DNA of 64,000 bases from Galeopsis tetrahit (Eukaryota; Streptophyta; Magnoliopsida; Lamiales; Lamiaceae). A program made the position numbers and the translations under genes. Below the pieces are notes generated by a model. The model ran no database searches. It was not told the origin of the DNA and worked only from the letters and a program-made list of their open reading frames with translations. Location of the stretch: contig OY776129.1 of assembly GCA_963675135.1 (NCBI GenBank), positions 73,811,348 to 73,875,347 on the forward strand, read 5' to 3'. Shown here one piece after another: positions 45,092 to 57,402 of the stretch (positions are counted from its first letter, which is position 1; every line of letters begins with the position of its first letter).

Positions 45092-45230
45092 ATGTATATA
45101 TATTAGAGTGAAGGCAGTTGTGTAAAATTGATTATATTGTATTCAGAGGCCAAGAACTCAAATTAATGGCAAGATCATGGAAGAAGGAGGGACAGTGGTG
45201 CACGTTGAAGCAGTGATCAACAGCGTGTAG
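42024..45230 (+). CDS. IPCS: Inositolphosphorylceramide synthase (11 coding exons, 307 aa)
   Basis: Exons: 42024-42056, 42214-42303, 43574-43660, 43770-43838, 43926-44006, 44145-44216, 44353-44513, 44605-44700, 44796-44842, 44934-45037, 45147-45230. All introns are GT-AG and phases close exactly. The enzyme moves phosphoinositol from phosphatidylinositol to ceramide, giving inositolphosphorylceramide and diacylglycerol, in Golgi-type membranes (family knowledge; Arabidopsis IPCS1-3, of which IPCS2 is ERH1). It starts MSFYIGREASKLWKRFCAE, and has several hydrophobic segments, ITFYSTQLPGPNYHCRE, and the catalytic triad of the lipid phosphatase-like fold: His180 in CGDLIFSSHMIF, His221 and Asp225 in RKHYTVDVVVAWY. 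Length fits the family (about 305). The start at 42024 matches the usual family N-terminus; ATG 41997 is an in-frame alternative. The tail ends PRTQINGK..., as in homologues. Confidence 0.96.
45055..45088. repeat. (CT)n microsatellite in the last IPCS intron
   Basis: About 15 CT units (CTCTCTCT) in the intron between exons 10 and 11, followed by a TATA run. It is likely length-variable. Confidence 0.9.
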
Positions 45231-45580
45231 ATAACGATGGGCGCTTCTGAAAGTGTGGTAAACACCACTTGTAATTTAGATGATGGAATCATCATGCAGT
45301 CCAAGTTTTATTTATGGCTTTCTAAATTTACATAATCATCAGATGGACTAGCAAAATGTCGTCGTCAACGAGCACCATATATGTATCATGGAATTTCACA
45401 TTTTTTCCAATTGCATCAATCATTTTTAGTTCCATCTCCTACTTCTTCTCTCTCCAATTATACATATTTTACTCATCTGAGGCAGCAGCAGATTATATCA
45501 TGTGGATCCAAGAAATATTTGCTGTTTCTTGGAATCTTGAGGGTACAGCGCATGATGGGGGTGGAAGGGTGTTGCAGTTG

Positions 45581-45586
45581 AATAAA
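45581..45586 (+). terminator. Candidate poly(A) signal AATAAA, IPCS gene
   Basis: TTGAATAAAACTTTATATA lies 350 bases after the stop and is followed by T-rich sequence. Plausible near-upstream element. Confidence 0.4.
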
Positions 45587-45659
45587 ACTTTATATATACT
45601 GTATTTCACTTTTGCAGACATTGTGGTTGCCATACTTTTGTGTTTGTGTTTGTCATGAC

Positions 45660-46912
45660 ATAGACGTATCTACATGCACATACTTTTCCAACCAAAAAAA
45701 CAATCAAAACGACACTGCTATATCTGTTGGATTCATTCAATGCAATATTAATTTTGAAGAAACTATTTTGCTCAATGCATGGCGTTTAAATGTGTTTTGC
45801 ATATGAGTGTATTTTGGCGCTGTATTAATTTTTCGTTTATGCTGAATGGATGGTGGATACTGGTAGCATGAATTACAAAATAAACATCATTGTTTTATTT
45901 TTACATACTAAAGTCAAAATTTATATTTTTTGTAATGTGTTGATATTCTGGAATCTTTCAAGTTTGTTAGGTCTGACCTGTGACTGGTGCATCACATGGC
46001 TTATGAGTTATGAATGGAGTCTATATTACATTATAGCAGCCTACCCCATGTGCTACTGACTTATATGTTAAACTTGAAAAAAAAAAAAAAAAACCAGGCT
46101 TGTGTGGAATTTGGTGGCAAGTTGGAGTGATTAATTAAGTCCCATGAATTTTGTCATAAAAAACCTTCGAGCTGGCTGCTTTTCTTGGGTTTTATTGAAA
46201 GTACTCAATTAAAAGAAGAAAAATAAAATAAAAGTGTAAAAATAATGAATCATTGTGATTGCCTCCAACTCATTTTATTTATTTTTACCCTTTTATTTAC
46301 CTACATGGTGATTTAACAATAAATATATGTGTAAAGTAATATTTTTATCCTTTTATTTACTTATGATGATTTAATGCATATTATTATAATATATATATAT
46401 ATATATATAGAATGACATAATTGGAATGTGAAATTTAATCACATAGATTGGTTCAAAATGACAATTATTTTCAAAGAAAAACAAACAAAATGGATCAGAG
46501 GGAAAGTAGTAGTTTCAAAATATTAGTTGTGCAATTGATATAAAAATTGTTACTCATAAATTTCCGTCAAAAAATATGTTGTAAATTTGTAATTAAGTTT
46601 TAAAACGTGCGGTAATTGTCGATGAGCAGCAGTACAAAAAAAAAATTGAAGGAGGATGAAATGACTGATGAGTATTAATTAAGCTTAAATAAATTCAGTC
46701 TCTTTAACCAGTAAAGGAGGCTATATTAATATACCATTAACACTCAAATCATATCGCATGTGTTGGCAGTAAAACTGTGATCAAATATAATACTAATGAA
46801 AAAGTAGTTATGAGCTATGGAGCAGGGAAAGCCCGTTGAGCAAATGTGGGCTGAGTTTTGTAGGCCTAAACTGAACAAGTGGCCCGGATAATATACTTGG
46901 ACCTGATTTAAA
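45660..46912. other. Intergenic DNA, no gene seen
   Basis: AT-rich, with an A-run at 46077-46094 and a (TA)n run at about 46391-46409. No coding region is supported. Confidence 0.6.
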
Positions 46913-47168
46913 GGGTTTGGCTATATACCCTCCAGTTTTGTTAGGTATACTCCCCCTCCCTATTTGTTAATTTAATATTAATGTAAAATATCAAATTTAT
47001 TCTTTTAATAAAATATATGAAGATAGATGCACTCCCCCATAAATACAAATTCGCTGACAGCCATCCCATCACCTCCGGCCGCCACCAAATAAATTTTAAA
47101 AAAAATAGAAATCTAAATTTTTTTTTTCGACAAACCAGTGTCGGATTTGTAGACCATAGACTACATTT

Positions 47169-47219
47169 TCGATTACAGATTGTCGACGAAAAACACCCTC
47201 GTCGACAATCTGTTATCGA
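47169..47219. repeat. Internal hairpin 1 of copy C
   Basis: TCGATTACAGATTGTCGACGA pairs with TCGTCGACAATCTGTTATCGA; near-perfect 20-bp arms around a loop of about 10 bases (AAAACACCC). Confidence 0.88.
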
Positions 47220-47234
47220 CAGAAAAAAAAAAAA

Positions 47235-47317
47235 CGACACGAAATATGTCGACCATAAACATGGTGGTCGACAATAATTTATCGACCATAATGTTCATGA
47301 TCGACAATTTCGTGTCG
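47235..47317. repeat. Internal hairpin 2 of copy C (arms about 40 bp)
   Basis: The left arm starts CGACACGAAATATGTCGACC; the reverse-complemented right arm starts CGACACGAAATTGTCGATC. Pairing continues through ATAAACAT(G/T)(G/A)TGGTCGA to the tip. Length and position mirror the copy A hairpin although the sequence differs. Confidence 0.9.
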
Positions 47318-47757
47318 AAAAAAAAAGAAGAAAAATACTTACGCATTTTTTTATAAAGAAGAAGAACGAGGACAAATGGAGGAAGGGGCAGCGACGACAC
47401 AGAACGGTGGAGTGGGGACGGTTCGACAGCGGAGGGGCGGCACAGGGGAGGAGGTGGAGGCGGCGCAGGGGTGGGGGTAAAAAAAGAAAGAAAAAGAGGG
47501 AGGGCGGTGGGCGGTGTCGGCGCCGATGACGACGGGGCGGTGGTTTGGTGGAGAAAGGAGGAGGAAGAAAGATGGGAAAAGTGAAATTAGGGTTTTTGAT
47601 TGAGGGAGTATATTTAACATTTGACATTTGGGGAGAGAGGAAAATTTAGGTAATTTAGGGGGAGTATATCTAACATTTGTCATTTTAATGGGGGTATATT
47701 AATCGGGGGAGTATATTTAACAAAGCTGGAGGGGTATATAGCCAAACCCGATTTAAA

Positions 47758-50700
47758 TGTAATTCGGCCTGCATATTACACGCTCTTAAGTTCTACGGGC
47801 TGAGACTTAATATGGCTCAACGTGGAACGGCTTGGCCGATTTATTAACACTTTGCAATTGACTCACACAAAACTTTCCTTTAGCTTATTTTCAATAAAAT
47901 GTAAATTATTTTAACATGACATGTTTTGTAATCAAACCTTTTCTTATGAGATGAAGAAAATTTTCTAGTGTTGTTAATTTTTATATCTTATGAGTTATGT
48001 TTAGGCACAATTTTCCATTTACATTGAGACAAAAGACATCAATCTCCTCTTTCTTAATTGCGAGAATTGATGCTATTTCTGAGCATGACAGTAAATTGCT
48101 GTGTAATAATGGAATATATATTGTCTTTGCTAATTCTAGGAATCCCAATTCTCAAGTTTAATACATCCATCCATACAGGTGATCATTCACAAATTAACAC
48201 CCATTCCTTTTAAATTGTTAAAGCATCGTACTTAAATTATACTTTATCTCATAGTGAGACACTGTCGCCTCTAGCTCGCACAATACCTATTCGTACTGTC
48301 GTACATATATACCCCCTCTTGTCCGTATATAAAACTTTCTTACAAAATTAAGCATGCAGAAATTGGTATCTGTTCATAATTCTTTGTTTCATATCATTTA
48401 CATATGAGTATACTACATGATGTATGATACAGTGGGCAGGGATGCAATGTGTAAGTGTTCGAATGTAACATCTATCATTTCTATCTCACATGTATAAGTT
48501 ATAAGAAAAATACTTCGTATCACGTCATTAATACTACTTTTTTAATAACATATATTATAGTTATATAATTATAACTACATGGTTAATTATTACTACAAAT
48601 TAAGCAACAACATTAGTTTTTAGTGTACGGTAAACAAGGTCGTTTACATAATTACCCCAAATTATACTTCATAGCTTGGCTATATTTTTATAGACTTTGT
48701 CTCATGTGCACCAATTGCACCATGCAACTGAAAACATGGTAAAACGTCACATAAATTTTGACTGAAACGTGACACTGTTTTTTTTTTTTTAAACGTGTAA
48801 GTTAATATAACTAGAAAATATTAATTTATCTAATTTAACTGAATTATGGCGAGTAAAATCCATGCACATAGTATACATGGGACCTTGTCTATTTTATATA
48901 AATTATATGTGGGTGGCCAATCAATTAATATCGTAAAATAGGTGGGTGTATTGATCAGAGAGACAGCTAGTTTTGTTAGGCATGTGGATCAAAGGTGTAT
49001 CTTTGTCGATACTTTAGAGCGGCAAATTGTCCCCCTTGATTCATCATATTACTTGTTGCCGTAGCCCCACCTGCACTGTGCCTGCCCATCATAACCCCTA
49101 CTCATGATGCCGCGCGCGATTAATTTATATATGCATCACTAGCTAAATTCAATATATTACAGTACTCAACACCATTGAGAGAGATCTATGGCATCATAAT
49201 TATACAGATATGTTAAAATAAACGATCACTTTGAGATTGAGCTCGGCTCGTTCGTAAAAGTGTTGAGCTCGTAAAATACTCGATTTACAAACGTGTGGAT
49301 TCATTTGGCTTGATATGTTAGGATTTTCTTGTATTTTCCGCCAACACCTGACCTGATCTAGATGGCTTTGTGTGGATATTCCATAAAAAATTAAAAAAAT
49401 AAAAAATTATGATACTATTCCTTTAATTTCCTCATTGTAAAGGGGGTGATCCGTGGTAGGAATAATTAGAGTATATTGCCCGGCCTACTTGCCTTTGTGG
49501 AATCTCAACCATTATTTCATCAGCCAGCCAGCTTTGCCTCCAATTTTAATTAATTTGAGCTTCATTATTATTCTGCAGGGACCATCCTTACCTATACTCC
49601 ATAATCTATTATCACCTTTTATTTTATAATAAGTTAATGATATTTACTTTATTAAGTTAATTACCAACATTTAGATACCAGATATATTGTTATAATTAAA
49701 TATAAAGACAGACGACCACAAACTAATTTGATATATATTCATGGGTAACACTTGTGTTCTTCAATGAAACAATTAACGTTAATTATATAATCAATATATT
49801 TTTAGTATATAAAACAATTAATACAACTTTGATTGCATGGTGTCATTTTCCTATACAGTATATACACACACGTGCACATGCATTTTCGAATATATATACT
49901 TCCTTGGTTCCGTTATAAACTTTTGTTTTGTTTTTCGACCGGAGATTAAGGAATATAATATAAAATAATTAGTGGTTAATTGATGTAAAGAGAGATAGAA
50001 AGAAAGAAAAAAATAGAGAGGGATAGAAAAGAGAAAAGGTAGAAAGATAAGAGTGAAAAAAAATAGAGAAAGATAGTGAATTTTATTATTTTAAAAAATG
50101 AGAAGTTTATAACAGCACATCTAAAATAGGTGAGTGAATCTTAGTATTTGACAAAAATTTGTGTGGAGTTGTCTCATACTTGAGATATGTATGTGACCTG
50201 GAGATTTATGACCCTATCTGAATTATGTTTTACATGAAACTGTTTCACACAATATTCTTTTTTTATATTTTAATAAAGGCTTGGTTTACAAAATGTATAA
50301 AAATAATTATACTCAGATACCATTTTATTACAAACATACAAAAATATATTTACACATATAATATTATACATATCTTCAAAATTATTCTTTTCTCATTATT
50401 AGTACAACGCTTGCATGTTCCTATCTTTAAACAGTGTTGGGAAGGCAAAGATAACGTTGTTTAATTTTAGACAGTTGATATCTTATCATCAGTATTGTAA
50501 TATCATTGCTTTAATAAAATAATAGCGTACGTATATCATCAAATTATGTTGAGTTTGAATTAAAAATCTAGTAATACACTTTAATCACGTATTCACATGC
50601 TCAAAACAATATATACACATGATACTTTCATAAGGTTTAATTTTATTTTTGATAAATCTGATAGCATATTACATATATACTCGCAGAAAATAATACCCGT

Positions 50701-51640
50701 GATTCCAATAAATAACCCAAATATTTTATTTATTTTAATATAGAGGGAGGATAGTGATTAGTAATATTATATTATAATGATTACTCTGATATAGATGATT
50801 AAACAATTATTATAATGGAGGATATTCGTGTATTGAGATAAGTATAATTGAGTTACTATGCAATGCATGATGCATGTATATAAATTATGAGTATATTATT
50901 ATACACAGAATAATCAATTTTAGCAGCAGAAGAAAAAGAAATGTACTTCATCCTTCTTATTATTAATTGAATATTAATTGAACATTTACTGATTGCACAG
51001 ATTTTAATGTAGAATTATCTATTACTAGTATTAAACGTGATAAAGTTAACTTTTTACGAGTATATTTTCAACTTTATTGGAGAGATAATTTTTTGTTTGT
51101 GTGTAAAAAATAATGTTATGGAGTGTAAATAAATAGATGATTAAAAGAGATTTTTAAAAAAATAAAGAGAAGGTGACAAATGTTCAAATAATATTGGGAC
51201 AAGAATTTTTAACAAATGTTCAAATAATAATTAAACGAAGAAAGTATATAACATGAAATTCTTGAAAAGCATGGCAGTAGTGCATGAGAGGGGGAGGGGG
51301 GGACAAAAGAAAAATGATGATGAAATTGAAAGGCAGCATGAAGGAGAAAGCTAGAACTAGGAAAAAAAATACTCCATCACTTTCCCTTTTCAAACACAAT
51401 CATAAATGTACCATTGTTCACCAAAGAGGAACACATGAAATTAAAATCATACTATAATGCATGCTCTCGAAATCTGCAAAAAGCTACCTCTACTAAATTC
51501 TCTAGTATTCCACGAAATAAACACACTATTTCTTGGATCCACAAAACCAAATATGTCAATACTTCCCTTATATTCCCATGCTTAATCTTGATTCTTGATT
51601 TTTATCATTAAGAAACAAAGCTATCTTTTCCCCTCTCTCA
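47758..51640. other. AT-rich intergenic DNA
   Basis: About 3.9 kb without a supportable gene. It includes a possible worn Stowaway-like pair (cttccttggttccgttataaac near 49900 and GTTTATAACAGCACATC near 50105) and a purine-rich stretch at 49985-50080. Otherwise nothing is recognised. Confidence 0.55.
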
Positions 51641-51663
51641 AAATATAACTCCATCATCAGAGA

Positions 51664-54052
51664 ATGGGCGCAAAGTGCTCCAAATTCTCCTTCTGCTGGT
51701 GGCATTCTCACCTCAAGCCCTCTGTTCTTCAACCCTCTGATCAGGGTTAGTATTTTTTTTGTGTGGGTTTTTGTAAAAATGCTATCTTTTTTCGTTTTTG
51801 AGTTCTGGGTTTGTTGAAAATGGCCGAGCTTCAGAGAGTTTAGCTGTTATTTACATATACTTGAAAGTGTTTTTTTTGTGGGTTGTTGTAAAAATGCAAT
51901 CTTGATTTCTGGGTTTGTAGAAAATGAGGATAAAAATTCAGTGCCAAGCTTCAGAGAGTTTGGGTGGGAAGAATTGAAAGCAGCAACAAAAGGGTTTTCT
52001 TCGGAAAACATAGTCTCAGAGCATGGGGAAAAGGCCCCTAATGTAGTTTACAAAGGGTTTCTTGAAAATGAAGGCTGGGTTGCTGTTAAGCGCTTCAACA
52101 AATCTGCTTGGCCTGATTCTCGCCAATTTGTTGTCAGTACACATTATTTTCATTGTTACATGCCTGAAATCTCTTTGATCAGCTTCTAAGTTTAAGTTAC
52201 TTAAATTGAATTGTTGGTTAATGAAGGATGAAGCTAAGGCAGTTGGGAATCTGAGGAGCGAAAGATTGGCGAATCTGATTGGATGTTGCTTGGAAGGAGA
52301 GGAAAGATTACTAGTTGCAGAGTTTATGCCTAATGAGACTCTCGCTAGGCATTTATTTCATTGTGAGTTATGCATGAAATATTTCGAATTTCTGAGGCAT
52401 TTCCAATATAATTTTCTGATTTATGCTAGTTATTTAATTGAAATAGGGGAGAATCAACCAATGAAATGGGCAATGAGGTTGAGAGTGGCCTTATATTTGG
52501 CGCAAGCTCTCGACTATTGTAGTAGTAGAGGTCGAGCATTGTATCATGATCTTAATGCTTACAGAGTCTTGTTTGATCAGGTAAAATTTGGTGTTGTATT
52601 CAAAATGTTAAAGAGTGTTGTCTGATCTGTGACTGTCTTACATTGACTGTTGATTCGTGTGTAGGAAGGCGATCCCAGGCTGTCCTGTTTCGGCCTAATG
52701 AAGAATAGTAGAGACGGAAAGAGTTACAGCACAAACTTAGCTTTCACTCCTCCAGAGTACTTGAGAACTGGTACACATTGTTTTTCAAATAGTTGATGTT
52801 TCGAAATCGTGTTTTTTTGGTGTTGTTTATCTTATCTTATCTTATCTGCAGGAAGAGTAACCCCAGAAAGTGTAGTTTACAGCTTTGGAACTATGCTGCT
52901 GGATCTTCTTAGTGGAAAACACATACCTCCAAGCCATGTAAGATTTTAAAGAAATATAATCTCATAAATGTTTTATTCTCTACTAAGTATTTGGCCTGCC
53001 AATTTTCATTTTAGTATTGCTAAAATTCTGAATGAGCAATGCATCCAATGACGACCCTTAACTTGTTTCTCCACGTGTCGTTTTCTAGGCACTTGATCTC
53101 ATTCGGGGCAAAAACTTTCTGATGCTAATGGACTCTTGCTTGGAGGGTCATTTCTCCAATGACGATGGAACTGAGTTGGTCCGGTTAGCCACGCGTTGCT
53201 TGCAATACGAAGCACGAGAAAGGCCAAATGCAAAGACTCTAGTCACTTGTCTTGTGCCCATGCAGAAAGAAACAGAGGTATGAATATGATGAGCTGCCTG
53301 CTTCATTGTATGTTCTAGTGTACTTACATTCAAATTAATTAATATTAGTATGAGGCAGGTTCTTTCATATGTTTTACTGGGAATTCCGCAAGGAAACTCG
53401 AGCTGTAATCAGTCGTTGCTGTTGACTCCCATGGGTGAAGCATGCTTGAGAATGGATCTCACCGCCATACACGAAATACTCGAAAAGGCTGGATACAAAG
53501 ACGATGAGGGAATCGCTAACGAGGTCTCCGTATTTACTTTGATTATTTTTTACTTTTGCCTTTGTACTTGTCTTTTAAAAAAAAAACTGTATCTAAATAT
53601 GTTCCCATGTTAATGCAGCTATCTTTTCAAATGTGGACAAATCAAATGCAGGAGACGTTGAATTCCAAGAAGCAAGGTGATGCAGCTTTTCGAGCCAAGG
53701 ATTTCTCAACTGCCATAGATTGTTATACACAGGTAAGAATTAATACAGTCTACAAACAATGGTTGTTAACTGCATCTTAAACTTGAGTACTAAAAACGAC
53801 ATGGTTTAGTTTGTTGATGGAGGGACGATGGTGTCGCCAACTGTGTATGCTCGACGATGCTTGTGTTACTTGATGAGTGAGATGCCTAATCAAGCCTTAG
53901 GGGATGCAATGCAGTCTCTGGTGATATCAGCACAGTGGCCTACTGCTTTTTACCTTCAAGCAGCTTCACTCTTTACACTTGGAATGGAAAATGATGCTCA
54001 AGAATCACTTCAAGAAGCCACCAATTTGGAAGCTAAAAGAAACAAAAATTGA
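51664..54052 (+). CDS. Brassinosteroid-signalling kinase (BSK family, BSK5-like), 10 exons, 488 aa
   Basis: Exons: 51664-51745, 51921-52132, 52227-52362, 52447-52580, 52665-52770, 52852-52937, 53089-53277, 53359-53523, 53619-53732, 53810-54052. BSKs are receptor-like cytoplasmic kinases that sit under the plasma membrane and relay brassinosteroid and immune receptor signals. The N-terminus MGAKCSKFSFCWW has the N-myristoylation glycine and nearby cysteines. The kinase-like domain (about 40-310) keeps the ATP-site lysine (Lys84 in VAVKRF) but has YHDLN (176-180) for HRD and CFG (196-198) for DFG, the BSK pseudokinase pattern. Strong family blocks include YSTNLAFTPPEYLRTGRV and ALDLIRGKNFLMLMDSCLEG. 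A TPR region follows (about 371-488: LNSKKQGDAAFRAKDFSTAI). The N-terminus and length fit BSK5 best. Intron 1 carries a decayed copy of the exon 2 start. Confidence 0.95.
51753..51961 (+). repeat. Tandem duplication across the intron 1 / exon 2 boundary of the BSK gene
   Basis: 51753-51841 and 51871-51961 share TTTTTTTGTG, GTAAAAATGC, TTCTGGGTTTGT, GAAAATG and AGCTTCAGAGAGTTT in order. The downstream copy has the working acceptor TTTGTAG/AAAATGAGG; the upstream copy reads TTTGTTGAAAATGG, so its acceptor AG is lost and part of the exon sequence is deleted. Confidence 0.8.
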
Positions 54053-55109
54053 TAACTTGTATACATTTCTTTTCCATTTTCTTCATCTGGTCTGCTTATC
54101 TAGTATTTAGCCTTTGAAAAACCAGAGGATTATTTCACATTGTATTTGTTAATTTTCATTTTATTTTTTTGTGAAATTCAGCTCTTATTGCTTTAGTTTT
54201 GTGAGATTTGTGTATTTTGGATGTGCAGGTGTACTGATTAAAATGTTTTTTCTTTGACAAATATTTCTAAAAACTTGATTTATGGAAATTTTATGGATAA
54301 CATAGTAATACGTACTAGCCTACAAAGTATCACAGTTCAGTTATTTTGTGAAGAATAAAACATAAAATCACACGTTTTGAAAAGTTATAACTGTACTTTA
54401 ACACTTTATGTATTACTTTGAAAAATCTGTTTTTTGGTTCAAAAAAAAAAAAAGAAAAATCAGTTTTTTCTTTTTCTTTTTTTCTTCAGATATGTTTCAT
54501 GAGACAAACAAATATGGCAGGATATATAATGCAATGACCCTGCTAAGCTCAGATTTTGCTGCTTAAGGGATGTCAGATTGTACTTGATTTTATTGATATA
54601 CATAATAAGTTTACAGGGTTCCTTTTTCTAATGATTGATGATGTATTTAAATCAGCGCATAAGATTAAAAGAACTATTTTAGCAAAGAACAACATCAAGA
54701 TTATTGCTAAATTTAAATTCAAAGACAGGTTTGAACATAAGTTCATACTCAATATGTAAAAAAAAGTAAGACAAATTACTCATCTTTCGCCTAATAACTG
54801 AACTGATAATCCAGTAATTTAAAAAATACAACAATTCATCAATTTGAATTCCTGGTAAAATAAAAAGGGGTTAAAAAACACTATTTTACATCATGGATCA
54901 GACAGACTACACAAGGGTGAAAGTAGCAAACACAGAGATGTTAAAGGAAGCTGCAAGAATTGTATATAACCAAATTAAGAGTAACATAACATGTATATAT
55001 ATTACAGCTAATTCAAGAAATGCAGACAGCATTATGGGTGAAACCAAACACTCAACCTCCTTTCAGAAGAACAAATCAACTTATAATTGGGAGATTCAGG
55101 CAAGAATTA
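54053..55109. other. Intergenic DNA between two convergent genes
   Basis: 3' regions of the BSK gene (+) and the RING-CH gene (-) meet here. An AATAAA at about 54353 is a loose poly(A) candidate for the BSK gene. No further gene is supported. Confidence 0.6.
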
Positions 55110-56711
55110 TTATGAGGGGATGTTGAAATGGAAAAGCCAGGATATGACGAAAGCGAATACCATACAAGCCAGAAGAAAATTCAAAAACCGATGACCATTT
55201 AAGCATGTTCGAGTTTCTGTGGCCGAGGGTACAGGATTAGTCGATGCAACTGCTGCATTCTCACTAGCTTGTTGAACGGCCTCCATATCATTAGGCCCCA
55301 CAACATTGCGTGCAACTGAGTTGCAAATTTCACAAGTCCTGAGGACGGAGAACATAATTAGAGTTGTACGAGAAAAACACGATTAACAAATACCAAAGCA
55401 TTAAGGAAACAAAAAATGGATCCTCTGCATTTCCTTTATGCTGGAGGGACAAAGACATGTAATAAAATAATGTGCATTTATGTAATTCATATGCAGTTAA
55501 ATATGCCAACAATTTGTTTGGTGGAAAATGCTCAAGATAGACAAATCCCTTTATCTGTTTCAGGCTCATATCTAACAACATATACACTTCTTATTAAAAT
55601 TAAATGATTGCTAAAAAATGGATTTGTTACTAGTTTATATAGTATAAAACTTATTTAGCATCTTATCATGCAATAGGTAAAATCTAGGGAAACACCATAC
55701 AGTTAGACGAACATTTCTCATATCGACCTTTCAAGATTTTTATCAACGTACGTATTATAACCTCAGACGAGTACCTCAGATGGACGGGAAATTCGAAAAC
55801 AGATATCGTAATAAACAAAATTCCTCTAATTCTTGCGAAAAGATTAATCAATAAATCTCCACTATGATAAAAGGAAGAGAATCTCAAGAATTAGCTAGCA
55901 GCTTAAAGAAAGACGAAAGGAATCCTCTGCGGTGTTATTGCAATGTAGTAAGCAATTGCTCCTCTACTTTACTCTCTCTTTTGCTTTACTTTTCCCCCCT
56001 CATTATCTTTAACACTCTCACATTCTTTAATCCTTTCCCAAAACTATATTCTCTCATCAGCATTATCATAAGAGACTAAAGTTGTCTGCTACAAATATTA
56101 CATAAAACTCAAATATCCCCTCAAATCAAACACTAATAAGCCAAAGTAATTCAAGAAACAGAACAGATGCAAACAGAAACAAGATCAATACCACAGATTG
56201 AAACAATGTAAAACAGAACAATAATCAGAGAAACATCAAGATTCACATTAAAATTATCGAGGGTTTAGATTACTCACTTGTTTCCTTTGATTTTGAACCA
56301 GGTTTCAGCACAATGCTTATGAGCAGCAGCTAAGTCATCTTTACAAGAACAACCCAACTCAATGGCAATTCCAGAACTAGGGCTACTACTCACCAAGCTC
56401 AAATGACAAATTCTACAATCTCTCTCTACATTTTCCAAATTGACAGATTTCTTTTCACCGCTTTCTAAATCGACAAAATCAGCTGCAGATGAAGCCCTTC
56501 TAGATGATTCCAAAATCTCATCTTCCAAAATCTCAGAGCCGCAGGCAAAGCTGTAATCATCATAAGACCCGTCGCCGTCAGCCGTCGAGTAGAACTGAGA
56601 ACCCTCGGAGAAACAAACGCTGCCCTCCTCCTCCTCCTCCGCTTCGCTGGTGGCGCCGGAGCTCCGGCAGCCGCATTCTAAATCCATGTGGGACATTTGC
56701 AAATTTGCCAT
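55110..56711 (-). CDS. RING-CH (RINGv) membrane-anchored E3 ubiquitin ligase-like protein, 2 coding exons, 220 aa
   Basis: Minus-strand exons are 56278-56711 (ATG at 56711) and 55110-55338, joined in phase 2 (AACAA/GTGAGT to CCTCAG/GACTTG). The intron splits the zinc domain. The first 95 residues are acidic and low-complexity. Residues 99-150 form a C4HC3 RING-CH domain: Cys99, Cys102, Cys121, Cys123, His131, Cys134, with W138 and KIKGN, then Cys147 and Cys150 from exon 2 (TCEIC). Near residues 196-216 a single hydrophobic helix (FLNFLLACMVFAFVISWLF) anchors the C-terminus. RING-CH proteins recruit E2 enzymes and ubiquitinate membrane proteins; the substrate is unknown. It converges with the BSK gene. 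Confidence 0.92.
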
Positions 56712-57400
56712 TTTGAAGACCCAGATAGGAAATAAAGGTTTTTAGGCACTGATTTCTGAAAATGTGCCTTCAAAATTGAATCTTTAAAGAAGCCATTGGC
56801 GATTAAGGAAGCATTAATTAGAGCAATAATGAATCTTGAAAGATCCCATATGTTAAATCTGAGCAAAGTTAAAGACTCTGTCTTTGTCTATTTATCAACT
56901 CTCAGAGTACAATGTGGGAGTGTGAGTACTGGATTAGTTGATTCTTACAACTCTCCATAGTTTTTCTGCAACTGAAAGTGACTTGTGTTTACTTTCTCTC
57001 ACCAGAATACGGAGAGAGAGAGCAAGGAAAATGATGATGATGAGTGTTTCAGTTATACAAGTGGAAATGGTGAGAAAGGAGGGAGGTGTATATAACAAGG
57101 AAACAACAATAATTTACAACACTTTAGTTTGGGGTGTTTTGGAAACTTCAGATTTAATCGGACATTATTATAACTAGACTATCTACATTAGTGGAAATAA
57201 ATCTTCAATAGTATTTTGATTTTGCCTAGTCTTTGAGCACAGTCTGTTTCTGTTATTATTCTTGTTTCGATCATAATTATTACGAGTATGTGTATTAATG
57301 ATAGTATTATTTATATTCTAAGTGAATTAATTAATTAAAATTGCTTAAATAAATGTTTTTTTTCATTGAACAACCAAGCAAATTTTAACCGATAAGTTTA
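56712..57400. other. Upstream region of the RING-CH gene, then intergenic
   Basis: The 5' leader and promoter of the minus-strand gene are expected in about 56712-57100. CT/GA-rich segments (tttctctcaccag, gagagagagagc at 56992-57025) may mark the leader. No motif is strong enough to place the start of transcription. Confidence 0.4.
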
Positions 57401-57402
57401 TA

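Larger units (their letters stand above)
46913..47749. mobile_element. Hairpin-bearing TIR element, copy C
   Basis: An 837-bp element with ends GGGTTTGGCTATATACCCTC and, reverse-complemented, GGGTTTGGCTATATACCCCT, continuing CCAG(T/C)TTTGTTA and TATACTCCCCC. Perfect 8-bp duplication GATTTAAA at 46905-46912 and 47750-47757. It contains two foldbacks (47169-47219, 47235-47317) and a GC-rich block (47370-47540, GGCGGCG / GGGTGGGGG runs), in the same order as in copies A and B. No transposase. Confidence 0.9.

Noticed and set aside
47295..47683. Proline-rich minus-strand frames in copy C
   Set aside because: Low-complexity translation of the GC-rich block; no domain and two overlapping frames are equally open.
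53350..53358. ATG at 53350 as a separate gene start
   Set aside because: It lies in the intron before BSK exon 8; the AG at 53358 is the acceptor and the frame continues the BSK protein.
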